40,000 nt of DNA from Apostichopus japonicus. Its lineage: Eukaryota; Echinodermata; Holothuroidea; Aspidochirotida; Stichopodidae. How positions within the stretch are numbered: position 1 is the first letter of the stretch; each line of letters starts with the position of its first letter. The position numbers and the translations under genes were made by a program. The stretch is from contig NC_092571.1 of assembly GCF_037975245.1 (NCBI RefSeq), positions 12,832,417-12,872,416 on the forward strand, written 5' to 3'. Below, piece by piece: positions 17,681-29,200 of the stretch. Under the pieces are notes generated by a model, which saw only the letters and a program-made list of their open reading frames with translations, ran no database searches and was not told where the DNA came from.

Positions 17681-17768
17681 AGGTCACACAAGAGGGGCGG
17701 TTGAGCGTATAGAGTCCAAGCTGTTTTGAAGCGCTGCACAAATTTCACACTGAACACACGAGAGACTC

Positions 17769-17810
17769 GTCAGACCATGGAGCTATTCGGTAATAGCTCC
17801 ATTGTCTGAC
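17769..17810. repeat. Perfect-type hairpin (19-bp arms) in duplication unit 1
   Basis: The left arm GTCAGACCATGGAGCTATT pairs with AATAGCTCCATTGTCTGAC across a CGGT loop. Only one position is not Watson-Crick. The arms share the GACCATGGAGCTA core of the palindrome at 46-157. Confidence 0.9.
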
Positions 17811-18114
17811 TCACTGGTTGCGTTCGCAAGGGAAGAAGCTTAGGGGAGTAGTTGGGGGTGGAGTAGGATGGGGTGGAGTGGGAGGGTGGAACTGAAGAGG
17901 TCAACTAAATGTCAGGGAAGCCGGAACACGTCTGGAAAGAAAACCGACGTTTCCTTACCTCAGTGCAATCATTGTGTGGCGGAGGTCTACTATGATAATC
18001 ATTTACATGGACAGTTCTCCATGGACAGGTCACCCGAGAGGGGCGGTTGAGCGTATAGAGTCCAAGCTGTTTTGAAGCGCTGCACAAATTTCACACTGAA
18101 CACACGAGAGACTC

Positions 18115-18156
18115 GTCAGACTATGGAGCTATTCGGTAATAGCTCCATTGTCTGAC
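18115..18156. repeat. Hairpin (19-bp arms) in duplication unit 2
   Basis: Second copy of the 17769-17810 hairpin, 346 bp downstream. One substitution (ACCATGG to ACTATGG) restructures the arm but keeps a long stem with the same CGGT loop. Confidence 0.9.
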
Positions 18157-18366
18157 TCACTGGTTGCGTTCGCAAGGGAAGAAGCTTAGGGGAGTAGTTG
18201 GGGGTGGAGTAGGATAGGGTGGAGTGGGAGGGTGGAACTGAAGAGGTCAACTATATGTCAGGGAAGTCGGAACACGTCTGGAAAGAAAACCGACGTTTCC
18301 TTACCTCAGTGCAATCATTGTGTGGCGGAGGTCTATTATGATACTCATTTACATGGACAGTTCTCC

Positions 18367-18879
18367 ATTGTCTCGTAAGACAAAGGTTGTGAACCTTTCC
18401 ACGAAAATTCAATATAAAGAAAAAACATAAAGTATAAATAAAGATGGGTTAACAGACATGACAGGAACAACCAAAAATTATCTTTGAGAGAAATAATACT
18501 ATTACTTTTCTGTATTGAGTTAAATGCTCAACAATTCGTTATTTAAAGAATGTAACGTTTAGTTAATAAACACGTACACGTTTCAGATCACATGAAAATG
18601 TGCGCCCTTTGCACGATGTCGTTATATTCCCATGGCTTACGGTATAGCCTTTCACTGTAAATTAACATATTATAATTGGTTTTCTTTTGTCATCTTGTCA
18701 TTCTTTTGTCTTTCTTTTGTCATATAATAATTGGTTTTCTCTTGTCATCAATATAAGTAAAACAGTAATCTTGCAAGTAAATAGGCAAAAGATTATATAC
18801 GTTATTGTGTTTGTTCGCATTGCCCTGGTATTCGGTGCCACTTCTCCTATATAAAACCCTCCTTGGACTATTTCCTGGA
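18367..18879. other. Intergenic, no gene recognised
   Basis: AT-rich. A short direct repeat of 'aattggttttct(t/c)ttgtcat' occurs near 18676 and 18729. No coding evidence. Confidence 0.4.
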
Positions 18880-19215
18880 TATATGACGTAACTTGACCTC
18901 TACTTGACCTCGACGTTATAGAGATGAACGGATCAGATAAGGAACAATTATTTTATACAGTCGTTTGTGTTAACTGTGGTGTTCAACTGTATTACCCTTG
19001 CAAGCTTCCTGTAAATTGTACAGTATATAGTGCATATCCTATAGATATATGACGTTACTTGACCTCGACATTATAGAGACGAACTGGTGGTTTTGATGGC
19101 CTTAGACCTGCATGATACCCCGCATGATCCATGGTTGCACTATACATAGTGTGTACCCTATAGACGTACGACGTATAGGCTGACCTCAACTTGACGACCT
19201 TATTATATCGGCCTA
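18880..19215. repeat. Degenerate tandem repeat with TATGACGTNACTTGACC units
   Basis: Three diverged units begin near 18882 (ATATATGACGTAACTTGACC), 19046 (ATATATGACGTTACTTGACC) and 19164 (TACGACGTATAGGCTGACC). Each of the first two is followed by 'tcgac(g/a)ttatagaga(t/c)gaac'. Period is roughly 120-165 bp. It belongs to the same general TGACC-rich style as 3410-4140 and 37255-37680 but is not obviously the same family. Confidence 0.6.
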
Positions 19216-19390
19216 TAAAGGCAAACTGATGTGCCATACGGTCACTCATCATTGATCAAGCAAAAATTCTATTATATTTATCATTCTGCATGATTGTTGA
19301 ATGCGAACCAATACCAGCTGAAATGAGAATAGCCTACAATTACAAAGAACACAAGGACACCAGGGAACTATTTGTTGCGTTCTTAAAGGC

Positions 19391-19706
19391 ATTGAAGACT
19401 CGCCCCAAACAGCGTGCCGCCATCTTTAAAAAGTTAACTTTCCGTTGCTTGCAGGTGAAGTTTTTCTCTTGTCGCTACAAAATGCAGACAGTAATGAAAC
19501 GTGTTACCTTGTTATATTTAGCTGCATGGACCTGAGATGTCCATCGCTGTATCGTTTGTACACATGTGCTGTGGGTATTGACCGCAGCTGTATTTACTGA
19601 CAGTACACTAGTGTCTAATTACCGACGGTAGCAAGCTGTGTTTGTATTTTTTGGGATCAATGGTGGTGTCTAACCCCTCTGTTACACCTCATTCGAAACT
19701 AGGTCA
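19391..19706 (-). repeat. Dispersed repeat, copy 2 (inverted relative to 8940-9252)
   Basis: The reverse complement of this stretch aligns to 8940-9252 throughout, including the CTAGTTTCGA edge and GCAAGCAACGGAAA. On the - strand it contains AAGATGGCGGCACG, an exact YY1-type site overlapping an ATG. The 81-codon + strand frame at 19290-19535 runs antisense through this repeat and is not called as a gene. The two copies lie about 10 kb apart and in opposite orientation. Confidence 0.8.
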
Positions 19707-22259
19707 GATTACCGGCATGAGACGTTTCTTTTTTTTCGCGAGTCTTCACACCCTTTAAGATGATTATGTTAGTGAAGGCACATCTGGACTGCAGGGCACT
19801 GAGGATGTGGGGGAGGGGGAAAGGGCTTTGGGAGAAAAGTTGGATGGGTGTGTAAATAAACTACAGGTAAACAGAAAGAAAACAGAGATACACAACTGAT
19901 TTAATGTGTTTTGTTTTCATATATATATATGTATACATATATATTGCTGGTTTTGTTCTCTACACATAACGTTCAACTAAATAATGAAATTATGTCTATT
20001 AAACATCTGTACAATAGCTATTTACAAATTTTAACAATAAACGAGGAGCTTATCGCCCCACACATAAAGGCATATTTTCACACAAAAACAACAATAACGA
20101 ATAACGTCCGATGCCTGTCGCTTATTGGTCTCCCCGTCTCGCTTGCCTCAAAATGCGCCCGTCCTCCCCCTTTCACCCCTATTAGAGCCCTTCTCTAACC
20201 CCTATCACCCCCAATGCAAGAAAACTACAAATGCGTTCAGGTGGAAATGTTTAACGGAGACACATATCCAACCATCACGATTGGTTTATCTGATCGAGAT
20301 AACTGTATTGAACAGCTTCCTGAAACAACTAAGAAAAAACCGTAATCCATTTTGGATATATCACAGTTTACAATGTTCGTTCACACACACATGGCTGAAC
20401 ACTTGAGCAAATCTAAGCACACATATGCTTCGTTTTCTTCTTCTTCATTATTATTATTAATACACTTTTTGTGGTTATGTGACTCGCTTCTTTTCTCTAA
20501 GCTTTTCTTTATTTATTACAATATATATTTTCTGAAATAGAAATGGATTTTGCGGCGAATGCCGAGTCTAAATAAACTATTGAATTTCGTAATATCTCCT
20601 AATGACGGCATTGGTTTCCAGCGTCAACAATTGTTGACATACTACTTTGATAAACGGTAGGGAAACAAGAATAAAGCGAGGATTTAAAAGGTTGCTGAAC
20701 CTATATATGCGACACTATATGACAGCACAGTCTTACAACATGCATGGCAGCTCCACATGCGGGCTCGACCCTTTTAACTATATAGCATATCTGCTCAACG
20801 GAGCAACATTTTTCATAACTGTTTTTTTTTTTTTTTTTTTTTGGGGGGGGGGGGCGTTGTTCAACACAATAGGTGTGAATCACATAAGGTGATCGTTGAG
20901 GGTTTGTCTCCATTAATAGTACGCACATGTAATTAAAATCTGGACCGGTATGTTCATTATGTGGAAGTGACGTAGGCGTTGTCAAAAGGTTTCAATATTA
21001 TTTCGAAACATTATAAGAGATTGCCAGATATATTTTACGCGAAATAACTGAACAACAATATACGGAGAGGATCCAACTATACGTTCCATTAACCCGAAAA
21101 TGAAGATATGAGATTGCAAATAATACACGGCAATGTCGTTAACGCATACCAGCAGTTTATAACAATATATATGATATGTGCGTGCTAGGTTTGAACACGT
21201 AGGCGTTCTAGTTTTGAAACTATACTGGCATTTAGATGGCATATGTGTGTCATAAATGTCTGGGATGGAAATATTTTATTGTTTTATTATTGGAGACCAC
21301 AAACGATATTCCCTGCAACTGACAATAAAAAAAAAGTAAACAAAAATAATAAAGAAGGCAAGAGAAATGAGCTATAAAACAATTTTTCCTTCCTAAGAAC
21401 TTTCTTGTTGTTGTCAGAAATTGTCTTAATAAATATCCTCTAAATTCTTTTTTTTTAGAATCTCTTGATTTTTTTTGGTATTATTATATATATCTTGATT
21501 ATTGTTTTGTTTAAATAGACAGTTCCTCTAACTCTCGTTTTGTTGGCTATTTGAGTATTCATAACATTGTTCCATCCGGGTTCTATTATACTTCACAGAG
21601 CAAAACGAAAATGGCTACACCTTCACTATTTAATATTTCGTCATGACAGGCATCAACAAATCATTAACTTAAATAGAAATCTATTAGTACTTCTGTATCT
21701 CTTCCCTTTTCTACATTTTTTAGTTTTTATTATTATTATTTTTTGAATTTTTTGGTTTGGTTTACGTTTTTGTCTTCTATGGAACCGTCGATGTCACAGC
21801 TTTTGTCTTTAATCGTAAATTATTTGCATAAAAATTAAAAAGTATTAACGACATGCACCATAATTGTTTACAGAAGAAGCTGATGCTTAAATTAGTGTAA
21901 CTTAGAAATCGCCTGTCAATAACATTATTGCAGAAAACAAAAACATGTCGAAACACCCGTTACAGGATCATTTACCACAGCTCCCTCCTCACAGTTTTTG
22001 TTGATGGCATCAATCACACTCAGAAATTTGCAGTTCCATACAAAAAAATAAACAACAACAACAACAACACAAACAACAACAAAAAGAACAGCAGCAGCAA
22101 AAAAAACAAGGTCAAAATCAGTTCTTTGCTTTTAAACGGAAATATAAGTAAGAAACATAAGGCGCAAATAATTATCGTGAACTTTTCCTCAACTCTTTCA
22201 CGGTGGTGGGTTGGATTCGTATATTTACAACGGATGTCATGTAATTTCGAGCTCCATGA
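19707..22259. other. Gene-poor region
   Basis: Simple sequence includes (TA)n near 19920-19943, T-run/G-run near 20822-20854, and AACAAC repeats near 22050-22085. No domain-bearing frame was seen on either strand. The 5'-most GPCR-side polyadenylation signal was not identified with confidence. Confidence 0.4.
20822..20854. repeat. Adjacent poly-T and poly-G runs
   Basis: About 20 T residues are followed directly by about 12 G residues. This could be the end of a degraded retro-element or an assembly-sensitive homopolymer. It explains the Phe/Pro/Lys-rich open frames here. Confidence 0.85.
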
Positions 22260-22294
22260 TTGGACCAGGGAGTTATAACAGCTCCCTGGTTGGA
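22260..22294. repeat. Short hairpin, GGACCAGGGAGTTATAAC type
   Basis: ACCAGGGAG (22264-22272) pairs with CTCCCTGGT (22282-22290) around TTATAACAG, with partly matching TTGG flanks. The architecture resembles the hairpin at 35251-35294. Confidence 0.7.
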
Positions 22295-22715
22295 CAGAGG
22301 TTACCACAAGCTTGTTGTGAACGTTTCTCTTGGGTTGCAGCTTAAAAGTTTCGATACCTCATTCTCATAATTTCTCTGTTGAGTGATTATGACTTTAAAT
22401 GTGACCTGAGTTGGAGTCTTAACTGTCTCCATTTTTCTAAATAGTTTACTGTTTTAATGTAACTTGCACTGAAAATAAATACATTATCGTCTTTCGGAAG
22501 TGGGTTATCCATATTTAAACGTTGACTAGGGAGGCAGGGTGAAACATGACATGACCTCCACCCATGCGTATAACCAGTTATCTTTTGATAGATACATCAA
22601 ACCTTATAAATGAATTATGAAATCTTGGTTAACGTTTTCTTTGGAAGATATATATCACAATAAACTGCAAGTTTTGGCAGTACTCACATTCACTATTGCT
22701 TTCTAACTTTAGAGA

Positions 22716-23016
22716 ATGTGTCCAACTCCGCCCATGGCATTTACAATCACCGAGGACGAACTTTATCAAAAGATGTTTCCAAAAGATACCCGCGGGTCGT
22801 TACAACGACGAAGATTACAAGATTTTACATACAACTATCATGCTCCGCCGTTTCGGTTTTACCCACTTCGTTTCAGGTTATCATATACCTCTTGTTACAA
22901 TCTCCCAGTCAGTTGTTTCTAAGTATAGAGGCAGATTTCGGGTTATTCTAGTCATAAATCCCCATCGTGACTTTAAACCTGAAAGGCAGACGCATTCCCA
23001 ACAGTTCTCCCCGTGA
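22716..23016 (+). CDS. Possible small two-exon coding sequence (unknown)
   Basis: A candidate acceptor (TTTCTAACTTTAG) precedes an ATG at 22716. The frame reads MCPTPPMAFTITEDELYQKM and continues with KDTRGSLQRRR. A donor-like CAG|GTTATC follows 22876. A 52-bp putative intron to TATAG at 22928 would join phase 2 to a second segment that reads GRFRVILVINPH and ends in TGA at about 23016. The acidic-basic composition looks coding, but no family is recognised, both splice signals are mediocre and it would lie tail-to-tail with the GPCR gene, perhaps inside its 3' UTR. Confidence 0.25.
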
Positions 23017-23274
23017 TAAAACCAAATGAGTCCGATAAATCGCACATATCATACGCCTCCGTCGTGTTTGTCACTATAATTAAAAGTATTTCTCAATCAA
23101 GCGGTTACAAGAAAACAATCGATATCACACGACTAGAAAGACTACAGCATCAAGATCGGACTGTATGATCCAAATACTAACACTCGAACTGGTGTTGCCG
23201 CTCTTGGTTACCATGCGCGCAGAAGTTTCGCCGGTTGCTTCATGCAATGGATCCCATATTCAATCAAGGCCCCA

Positions 23275-26200
23275 TCAAGGCTGCAAACCTGGTGGCGGTT
23301 TCCACGGATTAACAACGTTATGGTCCTTCCACCAACAGAGTATCGATTTAAATCCAGCACGGAATTTACGATTCATGACACCGTAGATGATTGGATTACA
23401 GCAACTATTAGCGAACCCGAGTATTAAGGTCGCCATGTCAATAGGACGAGGAACAGTTTTGCCGTCTCTGCTGAAGACGCTCCAGAACATGGTGATACAA
23501 AATGGAAACCAACAGAGGATAAAAACAAAGATAACCACTATGAATGATTTCGTTAATCTCATCTCCTCCTCTCGCCGTTTCTTCTTACGTGCCATTCGAC
23601 TGGAACTGGGACCATTCGGCGTCCCATATAAACCTCGAGGAACGGCTCTCTGATGATGATTTCCGTTCACAGCTGCCTGCGCAGCTAAATCCACCACTGA
23701 GACCGAATTCGCGAAAGGGTTGGAGAAATCATCGGTACTGACCGTATCCGGTTGGATACCGCTTGATTCGGCGATAGCACGTGACGATTTCTTCTCCGCC
23801 TTCGATCTCTTGAAAGGAGATTTCCATCTCTTCGACTGCCTCAAATCCAGGCTCGCATCTCGCTTCGTGTATTCTGGAGACATCGGTGGAGAAATTACTG
23901 CTCCATTTTCCAAGATACCGTTAGAGGAGGAAAAGGAACTGTTACTCCTCCCATCGTGTGCATTGTTTGTATTGCTACTAACCATCTTCGACGTCTGTGT
24001 GTTCAGTGGTTGGAATGACGTCACGGGCCGGTTCTTACGGATCATACCAGTCGTTGCTGGTTTAGCGACGTTTGCGTTCCCATAGCAACCACAATCTATG
24101 TTGGTCGATAACGTTTGACTTTCTGAATTGGCGGGGTTTTCGGAAGGAAGGCTTCGTCTCCTATTATGATTTGGTTGCAACTTGCTCCTGAATTTAACGA
24201 TACAATTATCCTTAGAGCTGCCAAAAGATCCCCGACGGTTGGCCCCTGAGTTCTGTGAAACATTTCGTTGACTCTCTTTGAAGACACGTAATATTTTGGT
24301 ATAACAGTATGTCATGACGGAGCAGGGTCCTCCGAAACAGACTACGACCATAAAGAAGGTGTAGGGAACATCTTCAGTCCACTCACAGAAACAGAAAGAC
24401 TGCCCCTCGAGGTATCCGTAAGATGCCCATCCTAATAGTGGTGGACTGGCAAGGGTCAAAGACAAGATCCAAACACCTGAAAACAAAAGAGGAAAGAGAA
24501 AGAGAAAGTCTTTATAAATTCCACTTTATGAAAAAGAGTACATGCAGTATCTGCCCTAGTATAACTCCCTGGTCGCAATCCGTAATCCCCGCCACCTCAG
24601 CTGGTGTGTACAATGACTTCTCAAATAATCATGGTAATTTATTTCTCCAGCAAGGAATCCATCAGCTCGAAATGATACCGAATCTCGAATGATACCCTCC
24701 GAGAATGGAAGTTAGGTAATCATAATTTATAAGTTTTGTATGTGTGGTTTATACTTCCTCTCTCGTAACACGCAAGGAAGATATGTAATCAGGGGCAATG
24801 TCATCAAATGCCTTATAGACAAGGAGAATGACAATCGGCAATTAAAGGTACGTTACTGGACTGGCCAGCTTAAAGTACTACGGGCACCGGGCCAATCTTG
24901 CCCCATATTTAGTACATTCGTTGTATGTGATATTCTCATTTAAAATCTGTTGACATATTTTCGAAAGGCTCCTTTCGTTTCCAAAATGTACACAATTGAA
25001 GTTTTGATCAATCTGGGAAACTCATTAAAATAATTTTTTATATATATATATTTTTTTTGAAGAATGTGATGTTCCTATTTTCAAAGAAGACAATAAAATA
25101 TTTTTTAAAAATCGCCTTAAGCCACAATCAAGGTGTCAGTGTCCTTGAAACGAAGGTTGGAAAAACCAAAGGGATATACGTAACAGAAAATTAGGCAGTC
25201 ACGTCTTTTTTATAATCAATGTGCATAATTAGCTAATGATAAATCATAAATAGGAAACTATAATTAAGAACTGACTTGTAAAATGGTCAATTTGTGATGG
25301 ATTTTGATGGGGATCGCTTTTATTTTGGATGAGAGTTGCAGTTATTTTCATGATTTCTATTGCATATTAGAGTGATAAGGATAATGTTGTTCATAGGGGT
25401 CTTTTGACCTTTAATGCATGCTGCTTGTGTTTGGTGAGCCTGGTGAGCCATACTATTAAGAAGGAAAGATGAATAAGCAATGTGCCAGGCTAAAGAGACT
25501 GAGTACATTTGGTTTTACATTTGGTTTTACATTTTGTTTACTGACTACACCTTGGGTATCAACAGAATCCGCTTGTCTGGCCAGCTGCAACGGATGGGTC
25601 GTCACTTTTTCGATACTTGTCACCGCCTCAACTTCCCAACCCCCCCCCCCCCCCCCACCGCCTTGTCATGCAACCCTAGTTTACGGTACCGCCGACAGTA
25701 ATTCTTCTCAAGATTACCTCTAAAAGCATAAAAAATCTAACGTAACCGTCCTTTGCTTGGATTTCATGATTAATATATGAAAGATGTCTTTAAAATGGCA
25801 TGCGTTCGGTTATCGCAGTAAAGTAGGATATCATTATATTTAAATTCAACGCCCATAAGATATATTTTCAAAGATCAAACAAACTCTTAGGTATTTTTTC
25901 CACTCCAAAAGCCTTGTCCATTAACTGATATTATTCATCCTGATCCAGAAAAGTTACTAGACCTGCCAGTAATTAACCCAATTCTACCCGCGATTCTTAT
26001 ATTCAAATTAGGATAAACCTTTCTGTATCATATATTGTAAAATGCCGTAAAACCTGCCTGGACTGTATATTTAAAATCTGCACTTCATGAAGTAACGAAC
26101 TTATCAATTGATCCTAAAGCTTGGAAACAGTAATAATATAATATAGTTAAGTAGATATCGTTTTGGTCAATATGAATGAAGTTGTCTGTTTTTCTTCTAA

Positions 26201-29200
26201 AGAGCTGGACCTAATGGTCTGCAGTGTTCTAGACTTAGAGGTCCAGTCACTTTTGATTATGACCCTCTTATGCAACATGTCAAAAATGGTCTTTCCTCAA
26301 ACTTAAAAGTCGAATAAATTACAAAGCTGCAAACATTATCGGTTACAGGGTTTTAACCGTCTACAAGATTAAACGTTTTGTTTTTAGGCCTAAACATAAT
26401 AACAAAGAGAAACATGCAGTTTGCTACTATGGTTACTGCAAGCAGTTAATATGGCAATAGAAAGCATTATGAAAGGCTTTCCACAGGATTACACACAGAA
26501 AGAGTTTAATTTGTTCCAATGCGTCAAATCCTCGATTAATGCAGCCTCTATACACACAGAGAGGCGACGAAGAAATTGCAAACCAAAGACAGGAAATTGG
26601 AAGACAAGGTCGTCACTCTGTTGATTTATTGCATCGATAAGAAAGCGATTATGCTAATTTGGATCAACACAATTAACTGCATCGATCAGTCTGTGGAATA
26701 TGGAAGAGATTCTCACTATTATTCCGTGTGTGTGGTTCAGTTTATTTAGGAATCATAACAGCTTAGTTCCCTTGATTGGTCACTCAAACAACTAGATTTT
26801 GTTTTGGCGACATTTGTAACGTCTGTTCCTTTTCGGGGGGGGGGGGGGCGGGAGCGGGCATAATGTTAATAACTATTATAATGTACACAAAAAAAGAGAT
26901 TGGAACTGACTAGACATAACGAGGGTACAAGTGGTTGCATAAAAGATGTGGGGCGGGGAGGGGGGGGGGCTGGGAATCGGTTTCACTTTGACCAAGAACA
27001 GTGCACAGACTGTAATACCTTGCATCAAACTCGACATGCCTCATATATATTTACAGCCTTGTGCTGAGGGAATGATTCAATAAGGATAATAAAGAACTTG
27101 TTCTAGTTAACTTCTGCCAAATGTCATTATATACACTGTAAAAAAATGTCTGTGATATAACAGCTTTACGCCGTTCATCTACTAAAATTAATCATGTTGT
27201 TAAAAAAAAATTGTTGTCCATTTACAAAATGTATTGTAACAACATTTTCTGTATATGGGAACAAAATGTTCATAGCAATACATCAACTGCTGTGTCGGAA
27301 CAAAAGCATCAGGCTCGATCCACGTTTTCATTATGCGGTCGAAGTGACCGCGAAAACGTTACACCAAATCTTGCATCATAAAACGAGAACCGTATTTTAC
27401 ATGTTGTTGGAATGACAGAAAGTAGCATATACGTTTAGTCTTACGCAATCAACGAGTTTTTTCCGAAATAGTAAAGTTAACAACTGTGTCGCAAAGTTGT
27501 AGATGACCTTTGTACACTACTTACAGTTGAATGACGCTGGGCGCGCGCACCGAAGGTCCGAAACCGCTGTAATTACGGTAAGTTATGATTTCAAAGCTTT
27601 GTAGTCCTTTTTAATCTAACATGAGTGCAACTATAGTGAATTGAGTCATATGAAACTGTTACTTTTTACGTAAGCATTTATTAAACGTTCGTTTGTTGGT
27701 TTGTTTGTTTTGAAATAAGCGGCAAAGCAAGTAGGCTAGGCCGACAGCACAGCTCTCTGTCGGTCCATTGTGTGCATACTAGCACAGGATGCTATGGCAG
27801 TTCTTTGTTAGGCGAGCATATACGATCGCTTACTTCTAGCATATCGTCGAAGCTGTTTTGACAGTCATACCAAACCTAAGCTTACATTCATTCTTTCGCG
27901 GTATCGTTTCTATTGGCTATGATATAACGCAGCCTAGACACTGGTCACCAATCAGTATCTATGCTTTATTGTATAACATAGATTCTCTTAGGAAACTTCT
28001 TGATATCACTTTTACTGTTTAGTTTGAAGCCCCCGATCGGCTTACACTAAATCTTGGGGGAGTCGTGCAGTCCCGACCTGAATCTTGGGGGAGTCGTGCT
28101 GTCCCCTATGGCACGCCAAATGTTAAAATTCAGAAATGAACAATCTAGGCTAGGTTTATGGTTAACAAACTCTGGTCTATCACTAAATAGATCATCGATC
28201 AATAAAAAAAAAAATTTTGTCTGATAAATCACGTTTTTCCAGTGATAAATCAGAATTTTACTAATACAACTTGTTTTGTTTTTCTTGCTGAATTTTGAAA
28301 ACTAATTATTGGTTGGTAAAACCATTTGTTATTCCTTGTTCAATTCTGAAGGATGCTACTGCATGTAATGGGGAAACCCTGTATGTACTATGTGCCTGTC
28401 ATTTGATGCCTTGGCGTATAAACACGATATCACAAGAACCAAAGATGTTTGAACTCGAAATTTAGTATTTATAGGTATGTTTGAGTGGGAGAGGGCTTAG
28501 GTGGAAGTTAACTATACAAAAAATTCCTGAAGGAAATTTCTTTGTAAAGGGGAATTGTGAAAATTGCGAGCTAGAAAAAAATTACAGGCAAAGTCTACCT
28601 CCTAGCCCTCCTCCCCCCCCCCCCCACCCATCCAGAACTGTGCCTGAGCTGCTAATTGCCCCTAGCCTACTTTAAGTATCATGAACAGTTGATGTTTGCA
28701 CTGTTGTATGCTATACTAACCCGATCTTAGCATGAATGTGTTGATTGTGGGTGTTATGAATTATGCCAAACTGTAACCTACTTACAGTATTAACTAATAT
28801 GATTTGTCATCTGTCAATATATATGTAACCAAAAGTGTTTGTTTGTTTTCCTTTCATAGGATTGGCTTCAGCTAAACCTGAGATGGAATAGTCAGGGGCA
28901 CCGGATTTGTAATGTATTGTTGGAGAGCCTGACCCATTTCCGAAAGGTTTTAATTTCCATATGTTTTTACTCTCTTGCAGATGGTTACTTGTTCGGTGTT
29001 CACTCTGATACTGCAGCTAGAAAGATGTGTCACTACAGGCTTCATCAAAATCAACCAAATTTTCAATTTACGTGCATGTCCTGAAGAAAAGTGCAACAGA
29101 ATTTTTGTAAGTTATTCAGCTTTGAAAAGTCACTTCTATCATGACCATAGAGAAGATGGTATTGAAACACTCATTTTATCTCTATCCTAAGACTATGATT

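Larger units (their letters stand above)
17681..18366. repeat. Recent 346-bp tandem duplication (two units)
   Basis: Unit 1 is 17681-18026 and unit 2 is 18027 to about 18366. Both run from AGGTCAC near their start, through GAGGGGCGGTTGAGCG, a hairpin, a GGGGTGGAGTAGGAT stretch, and on to GGACAGTTCTCCAT. Differences by eye are about nine substitutions, i.e. roughly 97% identity, so the duplication is young. No gene was recognised; the two ~60-codon open frames on opposite strands within it are not supported. Confidence 0.93.
24477..28859. other. GPCR intron, 3' portion: no coding sequence except nested elements
   Basis: Holds G or C tracts at 25640-25656, about 26836-26848 and near 26960. There are perfect small palindromes at 24962-24977 (CGAAAGG/CCTTTCG) and 27322-27359, a 30-bp direct repeat near 28053-28108 (ATCTTGGGGGAGTCGTGC twice) and a possible first exon at 27480-27577. 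The short open frames contain no domain. Confidence 0.5.

Noticed and set aside
19290-19535. 81-codon + strand frame with basic residues
   Set aside because: It lies antisense across a dispersed repeat whose other copy does not preserve the frame.
23275-24486. Treating the second GPCR exon as a complete intronless gene
   Set aside because: It starts mid-helix 4 and its 5' edge is a splice acceptor that joins in phase with helices 1-4 at 31877-32315.
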